NCBI RefSeq assembly: GCF_027922265.1
Contig: NZ_BSFI01000008.1
Coordinates: 512,001-576,000 of the forward strand
Length of the DNA: 64,000 nt
Direction: 5' to 3'
DNA from: Hansschlegelia plantiphila
Lineage (GTDB): Bacteria > Pseudomonadota > Alphaproteobacteria > Rhizobiales > Methylopilaceae
The translations under genes were made by a program, and so were the position numbers. The notes beneath the pieces were generated by a model. It saw only the letters and a list, made by a program, of their open reading frames with translations, did no database searches and was not told where the DNA came from. Every line of letters begins with the position of its first letter. The first letter of the stretch is position 1. Below, one piece after another: positions 37,050 to 46,684 of the stretch.

Positions 37050-40000
37050 TCAGACGCCGAGCCCCGCCGGACGCCTCAGGTCCAGCGTATGCGGGAAGTT
37101 GGGATTCGGGGTCTCGTAGACCGGTTCGTAGACGCCGGGCGTATGGCCGATGTCCTCGAAGCGCGCGAGGCGCCGGGCCTCCGCCTCGTTGGCGTTGACC
37201 GGAAAGGTCTCGTAGTTGCGGCCGCCGGGATGGGCGACGTGGTAGACGCAGCCGCCGATCGAGCGGGCGGACCACCGGTCGTAGAGGTCGAAGGTCAGCG
37301 GCGCATGCACCGGAATGGTCGGGTGCAGACCCGACGCCGGCTGCCACGCCTTGTAGCGAACGCCCGCCACCAGCTCGCCGTTCGGCCCCGCGGGCGTCAG
37401 CGGAACCATGCGGCCGTTGCAGGTGACGGCGTAGCGCGCGGGATCGGCGTTGGAGAGCTTCACCTGCAGACGCTCGACCGAGCTGTCGACGAAGCGCACC
37501 GTGCCGCCGATCGCGCCGGTCTCGCCCATCACGTGCCACGGCTCCAGGGCCTGCCGGAGCTCGAGCGACACGCCCTCGCGCTCGATCCGGCCGCAGAACG
37601 GGAAGCGGAACTCCGCCTGAGCCTCGAACCATTCGGCGCGCACGGGATAGCCCGCGCGGTCGAGATCGGCGAGCACGTCGAGGAAGTCGGCCCAGATGAA
37701 GGCCGGCAGCATGAAACGGTCGTGCAGCCGCGTCCCCCAGCGCGCGAAGCTCCCCGTCGCCGGCGCCGTCCAGAACCGGGCGATCAACGCGCGGATCAGC
37801 AACTGCTGCGCGAGGCTCATGCGCGGGTCCGGCGGCATCTCGAAGCCGCGGAATTCGACGAGCCCGAGCCGGCCGGTCGGGCCGTCCGGCGAATAAAGCT
37901 TGTCGATGCAGATTTCCGAGCGGTGGGTGTTGCCGGTGACGTCGATCAGCAGGTTGCGGAACAGCCGGTCGACCAGCCAGGCCGGCGGCGTCGCGTCCTC
38001 GCCCGGCGACGGCACGTTCGCCATCGCGATCTCGAGCTCGTAGAGCGCGTCGTGGCGCGCCTCGTCAACGCGCGGCGCCTGGCTCGTCGGGCCGACGAAC
38101 ATGCCGGAAAACAGATAGGACAGCGACGGGTGGCGCTGCCAGTGCAGCACCAGCGACTTCAGCAGATCCGGACGGCGCAGGAAGGGCGAGTCGAGCGGCG
38201 TCGCGCCGCCGACCACCACATGGTTGCCGCCGCCGGTGCCGGCGTGCTTGCCGTCGACCATGAACTTGTCGGCGCCAAGCCGGCACTGGCGCGCGTCCTC
38301 GTAGACGCCAGTGGTGATGTCGACGGCTTCGCGCCACGAGGCCGCGGGATGCACGTTGACCTCGATCACGCCGGGGTCCGGCGCGACGCGGATGACGTTG
38401 ACGCGCGGATCGTGCGGCGGGGCGTAACCCTCGATGTGGATCGGGGTCTGAAGCTCCTCGGCGGTGGTCTCGATCGCCGTCAGCAGGTCGAAATAAGCCT
38501 CCGCCGACTCCATTGGCGGGATGAACACGGAAAGCCTGCCGTCGCGCGGCTCGATGGTCAGCGCGGTGCGGACATGGCCGAAAATGTCGGAGTTCTGGAT
38601 CGGCGCGAGCGGGGCCGGGCCTTCGGGTTCCGGCGACAGCAGCTTGAGCTGCTCGTGCTTGCGGCCGATCTCCTCGGCGTCGGGCAGCGGCGGCAGGTCG
38701 CCGACCGGATCGGCGGCGAAGAAATAGGGAAATTCGGATTTTTCCAGGTGGGGCAATGCGCCGAGCGGCAGGCGATAGCCGACTGGGCTGTCGCCGGGCG
38801 TGAGGAAGATCTTGCCGCGGCGCGTCGACCAGCGCTCGGAGATCCATTTGACGCCGGCCTGCGCCTGCCAGGCCTGGACCGGAAGCACGAAGCCGGTCGG
38901 GGCGTTGAGCCCGCGGTCGAACACGCGGGCGATGCGCGCGCGCTCTTCGGGGTCGGCGAGCTTCGGATTGGTCGGATCGACGTTCTCCGGAAGGTCGGCC
39001 TCGCGCTGCAGCCAGTAGGCCGGGTCCTCATAGGCCGGCGTGACGTTGCCCTCCGGCAGGCCAAGCCGCCTGGCGACGCCGCGCGTCAGCGCGTCGGCCG
39101 CCGGCGCGTCGACTTCGCCGGTCGCCTTCTCGCGGGCGATCAGGTCGGGGTTGCGCCAGATCGGCTTGCCGTCCTTCCGCCAGTAGAGCGAGAAGGTCCA
39201 GCGCGGCAGCGTCTCGCCGGGATACCACTTGCCCTGCCCGTAATGCAGGAAGCCCCCCGGCGCGAAGCGGTCGCGCAGCCGCCGGATCAGCGTGTCAGCC
39301 AGCGCGCGCTTGGCCGGGCCGGTGGCGTCGGCGTTCCACTCCGCCGCCTGGAAATCGTCGATCGACACGAAGGTCGGCTCGCCGCCCATGGTGAGGCGCA
39401 CGTCGCCGGCTTTGAGATCGGCGTCGACAGTCTCGCCGAGCGCGTCGAGCGCGGCCCAGCTCTCGGCCGAGAACGGATAGGAGACGCGCGGCCGCTCCGA
39501 GATGCGGTCGACGGTCATCGCGAAGTCGAAGGTGACTTCGGCGTAGTCCGCGACGCCCGCGATCGGCGCGGCCGAGCGATAATGCGGCGTCGCCGCCAGC
39601 GGCACGTGGCTCTCGCCCGTCAGCAGGCCCGAGGTCGGGTCGAGCCCGATCCAGCCCGCGCCCGGAAGATAGACCTCGGCCCAGGCGTGCAGGTCGGTGA
39701 AGTCGTGGTCGGTGCCGGCGGGGCCGTCGATCGCGACAAGATCCGGCTTGAGCTGGATCAGGTAGCCCGACACAAAGCGGGCGGCGAAGCCGAGGCGGCG
39801 CATCGCGTTGACGAGCAGCCAGGTCGAGTCGCGGCACGAGCCCGACGCCTTCGACAGCGTCTCCTCCGGCGTCTGGACGCCGGGCTCCATCCGGATGAGG
39901 TAATTGACCTTGCCCGCGACCACCCTGTTCAGTCCGACGAGAAAGTCGACGGTGCCCTCTTCGCTGCGGTCGAGCCCTGCGAGGAATTCGTCGAGCAACG

Positions 40001-40373
40001 GGCCGCCCGGCTCCGTCTCGAGATAGGGCTTGAGGTCGGTCTTGAGCGTCTCTTCGTATTCGAACGGCCACTTGGCCGCGCTCTCCTCCACGAAGAAGTC
40101 GAACGGGTTGTAGACCGTCATGTCGGCGAGCAGGTCGACCTCGATCTTGAACTCGGTCGTCTTCTCCGGAAACACGAAGCGGGCGAGGTAGTTGCCGAAA
40201 GGATCCTGCTGCCAGTTGATGAAATGGTTTTCAGGCGTGACCTTGAGCGAATAGGACGGCGCGCGGGTGCGCGAATGCGGCGCGGGGCGGAGCCGGATGA
40301 CCTGGGGGCCGAGTTGGACCGGCCGATCGTATTTGTAATGCGTGAGATGATGGAGAGCGGCGAGGATCGACAT
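37050..40373 (-). CDS. Large transglutaminase-like protein with DUF2126 region
   Basis: A 1107-residue protein, first gene of the operon. Residues 1-260 are a transglutaminase-like unit with N-terminal beta domain ([20 protein letters not shown]), Cys180 in SGSCRDSTW, His229 in DLHAWAEV and Asp245 in GLDPTSG. The remaining 800 or so residues are the DUF2126 region, with [22 protein letters not shown] and [16 protein letters not shown]. The latter pieces resemble glutamine-synthetase/amidoligase-like catalytic segments, and this family has been grouped with predicted amidoligases. It is followed by the ATP-grasp/alpha-E gene after a 125-bp gap with hairpins. Confidence 0.93.
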   Translation of the reverse strand: MSILAALHHLTHYKYDRPVQLGPQVIRLRPAPHSRTRAPSYSLKVTPENHFINWQQDPFGNYLARFVFPEKTTEFKIEVDLLADMTVYNPFDFFVEESAAKWPFEYEETLKTDLKPYLETEPGGPLLDEFLAGLDRSEEGTVDFLVGLNRVVAGKVNYLIRMEPGVQTPEETLSKASGSCRDSTWLLVNAMRRLGFAARFVSGYLIQLKPDLVAIDGPAGTDHDFTDLHAWAEVYLPGAGWIGLDPTSGLLTGESHVPLAATPHYRSAAPIAGVADYAEVTFDFAMTVDRISERPRVSYPFSAESWAALDALGETVDADLKAGDVRLTMGGEPTFVSIDDFQAAEWNADATGPAKRALADTLIRRLRDRFAPGGFLHYGQGKWYPGETLPRWTFSLYWRKDGKPIWRNPDLIAREKATGEVDAPAADALTRGVARRLGLPEGNVTPAYEDPAYWLQREADLPENVDPTNPKLADPEERARIARVFDRGLNAPTGFVLPVQAWQAQAGVKWISERWSTRRGKIFLTPGDSPVGYRLPLGALPHLEKSEFPYFFAADPVGDLPPLPDAEEIGRKHEQLKLLSPEPEGPAPLAPIQNSDIFGHVRTALTIEPRDGRLSVFIPPMESAEAYFDLLTAIETTAEELQTPIHIEGYAPPHDPRVNVIRVAPDPGVIEVNVHPAASWREAVDITTGVYEDARQCRLGADKFMVDGKHAGTGGGNHVVVGGATPLDSPFLRRPDLLKSLVLHWQRHPSLSYLFSGMFVGPTSQAPRVDEARHDALYELEIAMANVPSPGEDATPPAWLVDRLFRNLLIDVTGNTHRSEICIDKLYSPDGPTGRLGLVEFRGFEMPPDPRMSLAQQLLIRALIARFWTAPATGSFARWGTRLHDRFMLPAFIWADFLDVLADLDRAGYPVRAEWFEAQAEFRFPFCGRIEREGVSLELRQALEPWHVMGETGAIGGTVRFVDSSVERLQVKLSNADPARYAVTCNGRMVPLTPAGPNGELVAGVRYKAWQPASGLHPTIPVHAPLTFDLYDRWSARSIGGCVYHVAHPGGRNYETFPVNANEAEARRLARFEDIGHTPGVYEPVYETPNPNFPHTLDLRRPAGLGV

Positions 40374-40553
40374 GCGAGGCGGGCAAGCTCCATTCTAAAT
40401 AGGCGTTCACCTTAGACCGGTTTGGCATCGCAGCAAGCGGCGCGCCCTGCCGGTAGGAGCGACGATGACCGAGGCGAACCCTGGGAACCTTCGCGGGCGC
40501 CGTGAATTGAGCGACGTGCCGCGCACGCCCTATCGCCTCCAGGGGACCGTTCG

Positions 40554-41618
40554 ATGAAGCTGTTCTCATGCCCATCCTGCGACCAGGTCGTATTCTTCGA
40601 AAACGTCGTCTGCGAGCGCTGCAACCACGCCCTTGGCTACGAGCCGGCGAGCAACGCCATGCTCGCGCTCGAGCCGACCGGGACCGCCTTCACTTCTGTC
40701 GGGCGCGGCGGCGACGGCCGGCAGTGGCGCTACTGCACGAACTACGACCACGGCGTCTGCAACTGGGTCGTGCCGGGCGACGGCGCGGAGCCGTTCTGCG
40801 TGGCGTGCCGGCACAACCTCGTGGTGCCTAACCTCGCCGACGCCGCGAACGTCGCGCTCTGGCAGAAGATGGAGATCGCCAAGCGCAGGCTGTTCTACAC
40901 GCTGCTGCAGCTCAATCTGCCGCTCGTCACGCGCGCCGAGGACGCCGAAGGCCTCGGCTTCGAGTTTCTGTCGAACGATCCGACATCGGGTCAGCACGTG
41001 ATGACCGGCCATGACGACGGCCTGATCGTGATCGCGCTGGCCGAGGCCGACGACGCCGAGCGCGAGAAGCGCCGGACGGCGATGGGCGAGCCCTACAGGA
41101 CCCTGCTCGGCCACTTCCGCCACGAGATCGGCCACTGGTACTGGGACCGGCTGGTGCGCGACGGCGGTCATCTCGACGCCTGCCGCGCGGTGTTCGGCGA
41201 CGACACCCTCGACTACAACGCCGCGCTCCAGGCCCATTACGCCAACGGCCCGAGGCCGGGATGGCAGGGCGAATACGTCTCGACTTACGCCGGCGCCCAT
41301 CCGTGGGAGGACTTCGCGGAGACCTGGGCGCACTATTTCCACATCACCGACACCCTCGACACCGGCCGGGCGTGGGGCTTCGTCGTCAACCCGCGCGTCG
41401 ACCGCGAGGACGTGCTGACCGCGATGATCAACTTCAACGTCTTCGCGCCGACGACCACGATCGCGAACATCTCCGACGCGTGGCTCGCGCTCGCCGCGGC
41501 GCTGAACGCGCTCAACCGCTCGATGGGCGCCGCCGACCCCTACCCGTTCGTGCTGTCGGAAACCGTGCTGCGCAAGCTCGGCTTTATCCACGACCTCGTC
41601 CATGGCCGGGTGAACTGA
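40554..41618 (+). CDS. Putative zinc-binding metallopeptidase with N-terminal zinc ribbons
   Basis: A 354-residue protein. A rubredoxin-like ribbon with Cys6, Cys9, Cys20 and Cys23 is followed by a second cysteine group (YCTNYDHGVCNW ... FCVACRHN, about residues 62-90). The catalytic motif is HEIGHWYWD (His190, Glu191, His194). This uncharacterised family frequently neighbours the ATP-grasp/alpha-E/transglutaminase genes. It is divergent from that operon with 180 bp between the starts, consistent with shared control. It may mature or degrade the cluster's product. Confidence 0.88.
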   Translation: MKLFSCPSCDQVVFFENVVCERCNHALGYEPASNAMLALEPTGTAFTSVGRGGDGRQWRYCTNYDHGVCNWVVPGDGAEPFCVACRHNLVVPNLADAANVALWQKMEIAKRRLFYTLLQLNLPLVTRAEDAEGLGFEFLSNDPTSGQHVMTGHDDGLIVIALAEADDAEREKRRTAMGEPYRTLLGHFRHEIGHWYWDRLVRDGGHLDACRAVFGDDTLDYNAALQAHYANGPRPGWQGEYVSTYAGAHPWEDFAETWAHYFHITDTLDTGRAWGFVVNPRVDREDVLTAMINFNVFAPTTTIANISDAWLALAAALNALNRSMGAADPYPFVLSETVLRKLGFIHDLVHGRVN

Positions 41619-41799
41619 GGCGGCCTCGCAGCCGTCGATGACTTCCGTGATTGACGATCGAAGTCGCGGATACCCGGTCGCGCAGGCCATGACGGGCCGA
41701 ATTCCAAGAGAGGCTTAGCGCTTCCGAAACCCGGACGCCGGATGATGCGTCCCCGAAGCCCGTCCGTCCCTGGACGCAGGCGCAGTTCAAGGCCGCCGC

Positions 41800-42951
41800 A
41801 TGCCGGAGCAGACCGGGATCGCCATCGTCGGCTGCGGCTTCGTGGCGGATTACTACCGCCATTGCCTCGCCTTCCACCCGACGCTGAAGCTGCAGGGCGT
41901 CTGGGATCGCGATCCCGAGCGGCTCGCAGCCTACGTCGCCTGCTGGGGCGACCGCGCCTATCGCTCGCTCGACGAGCTGCTCGCCGATAAAGCGGGCGCG
42001 ATCGTCCTCAACCTGACGACGCCGGAAAGCCACGCCGCGATCACCGAGGCCGCGATCGCGGCGGGCCGCCACGTCTATTCCGAAAAGCCGCTCGGCATGA
42101 CGACGGCGGAAGCGGAGCGGATGCGCGATCTCGCGCGCTCGGCCGGCGTCCGGCTTTCGGCGGCTCCGAGCAACCTGCTCGGCGAGAGCATGCAGACCGC
42201 ATGGGCGGAGATCCGCCGCGGCGCGGTCGGTCGCGTCGCCCTCGCCTACGCCGAGCTCGACGACGGCATGGTCCACCGCGCCAACTACCGGTCGTGGCTG
42301 AGCCGCTCCGGCCGGCCGTGGCCGGCGCGCGCCGAATTCGAGACCGGCTGCACCTTCGAGCACGCCGGCTACGCCATCACGGTGTTCGCCGCGATGTTCG
42401 GGCCGGTGCGGCGGGTCACCGGCTTTTCCGCGCTGCTCGTTCCCGACAAGCGCACCGACCCTCCCCTGCCGCATCCGGCGCCGGATTTCTCCGTCGGCTG
42501 CCTGGAGTTCGACGGCGGGGTCGTCGCGCGCATCACCAATTCGATCGTCGCGCCCTACGACCACCGCATGCGCATCATCGGCGAGGAGGGCTCGCTCGAG
42601 ATCCGCGAGCCGTGGGACTTCTCTTCGCCTGTCATGCGTCGCGGACCCTCGACGAGCCGCCTCGCCCGCGCGCTCGAACGCCGCCTGCCCGCGCTCGGCG
42701 GCAAGCGGGTTCCGATGGCGCGCAGATCGCCCTACCGGCCGGGCCGCAGCGGGCCGACGCTCGACTTCATGCGTGGCGTCGCCGAACTCGCCGACGCGAT
42801 CCGGACCGGCCGGCGCTGCCGGCTCGACGAGGATTTCGCCGTCCACGTGACGGAGGTCACCGAGATGATCCAGCATCCCGACCGCTTCGGACGACCGGCG
42901 ACGGTGCGCTCGACCTTCGCGCCGATCGAACCGATGGACTGGGCGCGATGA
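41800..42951 (+). CDS. Gfo/Idh/MocA-family oxidoreductase
   Basis: A 383-residue NAD(P)-dependent dehydrogenase of sugar-like substrates. The Rossmann motif is IVGCGFVADYY (about 9-19) and the family Lys-Pro motif is SEKPLGMTT near residue 93. No signal peptide is present. Its stop overlaps the start of the DUF6492 gene (ATGA), so the pair is co-translated. Together they may make or modify a sugar for a surface glycan, but the substrate is unknown. Confidence 0.92.
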   Translation: MPEQTGIAIVGCGFVADYYRHCLAFHPTLKLQGVWDRDPERLAAYVACWGDRAYRSLDELLADKAGAIVLNLTTPESHAAITEAAIAAGRHVYSEKPLGMTTAEAERMRDLARSAGVRLSAAPSNLLGESMQTAWAEIRRGAVGRVALAYAELDDGMVHRANYRSWLSRSGRPWPARAEFETGCTFEHAGYAITVFAAMFGPVRRVTGFSALLVPDKRTDPPLPHPAPDFSVGCLEFDGGVVARITNSIVAPYDHRMRIIGEEGSLEIREPWDFSSPVMRRGPSTSRLARALERRLPALGGKRVPMARRSPYRPGRSGPTLDFMRGVAELADAIRTGRRCRLDEDFAVHVTEVTEMIQHPDRFGRPATVRSTFAPIEPMDWAR

Positions 42952-43868
42952 CCCTGACCGCGAGGCTCAGCACCTGCTCGTTCCGCGGCGACTTCGAGGC
43001 CTGCCGCGCGCTCTGCGACAGCGTCGACCGCTTCGTGGCCGAGGAGATCGAGCACTGGCTGATCGTGCCCGGCAAGGACATCGCGCTGTTCGCCCCGCTC
43101 GGAGGCGGCCGGCGGCGGATCCTCGCCGAGGAGGACTTCCTGCCGCGCGGCTTCTGGAAAGCCCCGATGCCGGCGCCGAAGCTGCGCCGTCTGCTCAGGC
43201 TGCCGCGCCGGAACATCTATTTCACGCCGTTCAGCAAGCCGGTGCGCGGCTGGATCGCCCAGCAGATGATGAAGATCTCGGCGACCGCCTCGGCGACCAC
43301 CGACATCGTCGTGCATGTCGACAGCGACAACGTCTTCGTCCGCAAGCTCACCCTCGACCATCTCGCGAAGGACGGCCGGGTGCGGCTCTACCGCAGCCCG
43401 GTCAAGGTCGAGCAGCCCGGCCATCGGCTGTGGCACGCGGCCGCCGGCCGGCTGCTGGGCCTGCCGCCGAGCGACTTCTACGACGCCGAATATATCGACG
43501 CCCTGGTGGTGTGGCGGCGCTCGGCGCTGGTGGCGATGACCGGCCGGATCGAGCGTGTGACCGGCTCGTCCTGGCAGGTGGCGCTCGCCCGCACGCCGCA
43601 TTTCGCGGAATACGTGCTTTACGGCGTTCACGCCGACAAGGTGATGGGGCTCGACGCCGCCGGGCTCTATGCGGCGCCGGACTCGCTCTGTCATTCGCGC
43701 TGGTCGGGCGCGTTCGGCGGCAGGGCGGACGAGGACGCCTTCATCGCGGGTATCAGGCCGGACCACGTCTCCTGCCTGATCCAGTCCACGATCGAGATGT
43801 CGCTGGAGGCGCGCCTCGCGCTCTACGCCCGCGCCCAGGACTTCGCCGCCCGCCAGGACGCGGGGTGA
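42948..43868 (+). CDS. DUF6492-type putative glycosyltransferase
   Basis: A 306-residue protein resembling the DUF6492 group. VVHVDSDNVFVRKL contains a DSD triad like the metal-binding DXD of GT-A glycosyltransferases, and HWLIVPGKDIALF near residue 40 resembles the first strand-loop of that fold. No transmembrane helix is obvious. It overlaps the upstream oxidoreductase by four bases and is convergent with metZ; a GCGGCGA/TCGCCGC hairpin lies at 43875-43898. Confidence 0.75.
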   Translation: MTLTARLSTCSFRGDFEACRALCDSVDRFVAEEIEHWLIVPGKDIALFAPLGGGRRRILAEEDFLPRGFWKAPMPAPKLRRLLRLPRRNIYFTPFSKPVRGWIAQQMMKISATASATTDIVVHVDSDNVFVRKLTLDHLAKDGRVRLYRSPVKVEQPGHRLWHAAAGRLLGLPPSDFYDAEYIDALVVWRRSALVAMTGRIERVTGSSWQVALARTPHFAEYVLYGVHADKVMGLDAAGLYAAPDSLCHSRWSGAFGGRADEDAFIAGIRPDHVSCLIQSTIEMSLEARLALYARAQDFAARQDAG

Positions 43869-43901
43869 GGGACTGCGGCGACCCCTCCGGATCGCCGCGC
43901 C

Positions 43902-45101
43902 TTACACCGCCTTCAGCGCGGTCTCGACGTCCTGCAGAAGGTCGTCGACGTGTTCGAGCCCGACCGAGAGCCGCAGCATCGCGTCGGTGATGCCGAGCTC
44001 CGCGCGCGCGTCCGGCGGAAGCCGCTGATGCGTGGTCGTCGCCGGATGCGTCAGGATCGACTTGGCGTCGCCGAGATTGTTCGAGATCTTGACGACCTCG
44101 AGCGCGTTGCCGAAGCGGAAGGCCTCGGCCTTCGAGCCGTCGATCTTGAACGCGATCAGCGTGCCGCCGCCCGCCATCTGTTTCTTCACCAGCGCCGCCT
44201 GCGGATGGTCGGAGCGGCCGCAATAGGTCAGCGTCTTCACCTTCGGGTGGTCCGCCAGGAAGTCCGCCAGCGCGGCCGCGTTCGACTGCATCTTCTCGAC
44301 GCGGAGCGGGAGCGTCTCCAGCCCCTTGGCGAGCGTCCAGGCGTTGAACGGCGACATCGCCGGGCCGGTCTGGCGCAGGAAGGTGTGGAGGTGGTCCATC
44401 ACGAATTTTTCCGAGCCCAGCACGACGCCGCCGAGCGTGCGGCCCTGCCCGTCGATGTGCTTGGTGGCGGAATAGACGACGACGTCGGCGCCGAGCGCGA
44501 GCGGCTTCTGCAGCACCGGGGTCGCGAACACGTTGTCGACGACGAGCAGCGCGCCGGCCTGATGCGCGATCTCCGCGATCGCGGAGATGTCGTAAACCTC
44601 CAGCGTCGGATTGGTCGGCGTCTCGATGAAGAAGACCTTGGTCTGCGGCGTCACCGCGGCGCGCCACTGGTCGAGATCGGCGCCGTCGACCAGCGTCGAG
44701 GGCACGCCGAAACGCGGCAGCAGATCCTCCACCACGTAGCGACACGAGCCGAACAGCGCCTTCGCCGCGACGACATGGTCGCCCGCCTTGAGCTGGCAGA
44801 GCATGGCCGCGGTCACGGCCGCCATGCCGCTCGCGGTGGCGCGGCCGGCCTCGGCGCCCTCGAGCGCGATCATCCGGCGCTCGAAGGTCGAGACGGTGGG
44901 GTTCGAGAAACGCGAATAGATGAAGCCGGGGTCGCGGCCGTCGAAGCGCGCCTCGGCGGCTTCCATCGTGTCGTAGGCGAAGCCCGAGGTGAGGAACAGC
45001 GCCTCCGACATCTCGCCGAAGCCGGAACGGCTTTCGCCTTCGTGGATCAGACGGGTGGCGGCGTTGAAGGAGCGGCCTGCGGGGAGGCTATCGCGGCTCA
45101 T
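43902..45101 (-). CDS. metZ: O-succinylhomoserine sulfhydrylase
   Basis: A 399-residue PLP-dependent Cys/Met-metabolism enzyme that makes homocysteine from O-succinylhomoserine and sulfide. Signature parts are ATRLIHEG, FGEMSEALFLTSGFAYD, and YSATKHIDGQGR, whose Lys binds PLP. The start is taken at ATG 45101 with GAGG 11 bases upstream; a GTG at 45140 would add 13 residues but has no clear ribosome site. A SAM-II riboswitch and sigma70-like promoter precede it, so it should be repressed when S-adenosylmethionine is plentiful. Confidence 0.95.
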   Translation of the reverse strand: MSRDSLPAGRSFNAATRLIHEGESRSGFGEMSEALFLTSGFAYDTMEAAEARFDGRDPGFIYSRFSNPTVSTFERRMIALEGAEAGRATASGMAAVTAAMLCQLKAGDHVVAAKALFGSCRYVVEDLLPRFGVPSTLVDGADLDQWRAAVTPQTKVFFIETPTNPTLEVYDISAIAEIAHQAGALLVVDNVFATPVLQKPLALGADVVVYSATKHIDGQGRTLGGVVLGSEKFVMDHLHTFLRQTGPAMSPFNAWTLAKGLETLPLRVEKMQSNAAALADFLADHPKVKTLTYCGRSDHPQAALVKKQMAGGGTLIAFKIDGSKAEAFRFGNALEVVKISNNLGDAKSILTHPATTTHQRLPPDARAELGITDAMLRLSVGLEHVDDLLQDVETALKAV

Positions 45102-45169
45102 GATATCTGCGACCTCGGACGACGGCCGGGCCGCGTTCACGCCTATAAGGGAGGCGGCGTCCGCGCGTC

Positions 45170-45231
45170 CGGCCTTTTAGCGGGTTGTTTTAACGTGGCT
45201 GCAAGCCGGCCGGCTCAAGGGACCACGGGAG
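45170..45231 (-). ncRNA. SAM-II riboswitch controlling metZ
   Basis: On the minus strand the leader reads CCCGTGGTCCCTTGAGCCGG, then CGGCTTGCAGCCACGTTAAA, then GCTAAAAGG. The second segment is the nearly invariant SAM-II core; CGTGG of the first segment pairs with CCACG, and the downstream GCTAAAAGG is the conserved pseudoknot strand. The type is known to occur ahead of metA/metZ-like genes in alphaproteobacteria and to act on translation initiation when SAM binds. It starts within a few bases of the predicted transcription start. Confidence 0.92.
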
Positions 45232-45238
45232 AACGCTT

Positions 45239-45267
45239 TTGGTAGTCCCGCGCCCGCTTGGCGTCAA
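45239..45267 (-). promoter_or_regulatory. Sigma70-like promoter of metZ
   Basis: Minus-strand TTGACG (45267-45262) and TACCAA (45244-45239) are 17 bp apart, placing the start site near 45232, at the 5' end of the riboswitch. Just upstream, 8-bp arms GTTCGCGT (45274-45281) and ACGCGAAC (45288-45295) form an inverted repeat between metZ and dcd that could be an operator. Confidence 0.6.
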
Positions 45268-45315
45268 CGGCCCGTTCGCGTAAACGAACGCGAACGACGC
45301 TCGGGGGATCGCGGC

Positions 45316-46419
45316 TTGCTGAACGGAGACGGCGCGCCGGCGGGAGGCATCCTGCCGAGCCAGGCGATCGAGCGGCTGATCGCCGACGGCGCAATCGCGC
45401 TCGAACGGCCGGCCGCGGCCGACCAGATCCAGCCCGCGAGCCTCGATCTCAGGCTGGGCTCCGTCGTGCACCGGATGCGCGCAAGCTTCCTGCCGGGCGC
45501 GGGCCGCACGGTCGCGGAGCGGCTGGAGGAGAACCGCCTCCACACCATGGACCTGACCCAGGGCGCGGTGCTCGAGACCGGCTGCGTCTACATCGCGCCG
45601 CTGATGGAGAGCCTCGCCTTGCCGGCGGACGTCGCCGCCGCGACCAACCCGAAGAGCTCGACCGGACGGCTCGACGTCTTCACCCGCGTGATCGCCGACG
45701 GCGCGCGCGCCTTCGACGTGGTGCCGCAGGGCTATCGGGGGCCGCTGTTCGCAGAAATCAGCCCCCGGACCTTCCCGGTGCTGGCGCGCACCGGCTCGCG
45801 GCTGAGCCAGCTTCGGCTGCGCAGCGGGGAGGCGCGGCTGTCCGACGCCGCGCTTTCGGCGCTCCAGACGCGCGAGCGGCTGGTCGACGACGACCATGCC
45901 GACGTCGCCGGCGGCGTCGCGGTGACGGTCGACCTGCTCGGCGACGGCGAGGGTCTCGTCGGCTGGCGCGCAAAGCGCCACACCGGCGTGATCGACGTCG
46001 ACGTCCCCGGCGCTCAGGACGTCGACGATTTCTGGGAGCCGATCCGCGCCGGCCGTTCCGGCCTCGTGCTCGATCCCGGCCAGTTCTACATCCTGGCCTC
46101 TCGCGAGGCGGTGCTGGTGCCGCCGGACCACGCCGCCGAGATGGTGCCGTTCGACCCGATGGTCGGCGAGTTCCGCGTGCATTACGCCGGCTTCTTCGAT
46201 CCCGGCTTCGGCCACGCCCAGGCGAGCGGCGCCGGCGCCCGCGCGGTGCTGGAGGTGCGCAGCCACGAGGTGCCGTTCATCCTCGAACACGGCCAGACGG
46301 TCGGCCGCCTCGTCTACGAGCGCATGCTCGAGCGCCCCCGCGCGCTCTACGGCGAGCTCGGCGCCTCGAACTACCAAGGCCAGAAGCTCAAGCTCTCCAA
46401 GCATTTCCGCGCGGCCTAG
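45316..46419 (+). CDS. dcd: 2'-Deoxycytidine 5'-triphosphate deaminase, long form
   Basis: A 367-residue enzyme converting dCTP to dUTP. It is about twice the length of E. coli Dcd and consists of two related dUTPase-fold halves, as in the long alphaproteobacterial form. IQPASLDLRLG and TNPKSSTGRLDVFTRVI are the substrate-binding segments of the first half. The second half begins near ARRSG and includes FYILASREAVLVP. The start is TTG 45316 with GGGGGA upstream. It is divergent from metZ. Confidence 0.93.
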   Translation: MLNGDGAPAGGILPSQAIERLIADGAIALERPAAADQIQPASLDLRLGSVVHRMRASFLPGAGRTVAERLEENRLHTMDLTQGAVLETGCVYIAPLMESLALPADVAAATNPKSSTGRLDVFTRVIADGARAFDVVPQGYRGPLFAEISPRTFPVLARTGSRLSQLRLRSGEARLSDAALSALQTRERLVDDDHADVAGGVAVTVDLLGDGEGLVGWRAKRHTGVIDVDVPGAQDVDDFWEPIRAGRSGLVLDPGQFYILASREAVLVPPDHAAEMVPFDPMVGEFRVHYAGFFDPGFGHAQASGAGARAVLEVRSHEVPFILEHGQTVGRLVYERMLERPRALYGELGASNYQGQKLKLSKHFRAA

Positions 46420-46618
46420 ACCGCGAAAGTTATTCCGCCCGCCACGCTCTATCTCCGGACGCTCACGCTGAAACGCGAGCGCGCCGTTGCGCCCTGAGCG
46501 CCGCGCCGCCGCGGATCGGCCGGCTGCGCCTCACATCCCTCCTGTTCCGGAGAGTCCCAGCGGCCGCGTCAGCGCGCGGACGTTTGCGTCGGGGCGCGCG
46601 CCAGACGTCTAGCCAAGG

Positions 46619-46634
46619 TGATACGTCACTGATA
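46619..46634. promoter_or_regulatory. Tandem TGATA element upstream of the hydroxylase gene
   Basis: TGATA (46619-46623) and TGATA (46630-46634) are spaced 11 bp start to start, with CGTCAC between. The second is followed by a TATATTA that could be a -10. The same arrangement, TGATA-TATGAC-TGATA, precedes the MFS gene at 50232-50247. It is a candidate operator for the GntR regulator in this block. Confidence 0.5.
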
Positions 46635-46684
46635 TATTACATTTCGGACGCAGCAGAGACCTGAGCCTTGATGAGGAGGACCTG

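Noticed and set aside
37089..40415. 1108-codon open frame on the plus strand
   Set aside because: It is exactly antisense to the large transglutaminase/DUF2126 gene, is dominated by Arg/Ala/Asp runs and contains no recognisable domain; a high-GC shadow.
43875..43898. Rho-independent terminator between DUF6492 and metZ genes
   Set aside because: The GCGGCGA/TCGCCGC stem is real, but the 10-base loop and absence of a T-tract make it too weak to call.
45102..45140. GTG 45140 as metZ start
   Set aside because: No ribosome-binding site is seen, whereas ATG 45101 has GAGG upstream and gives the usual family N-terminus.
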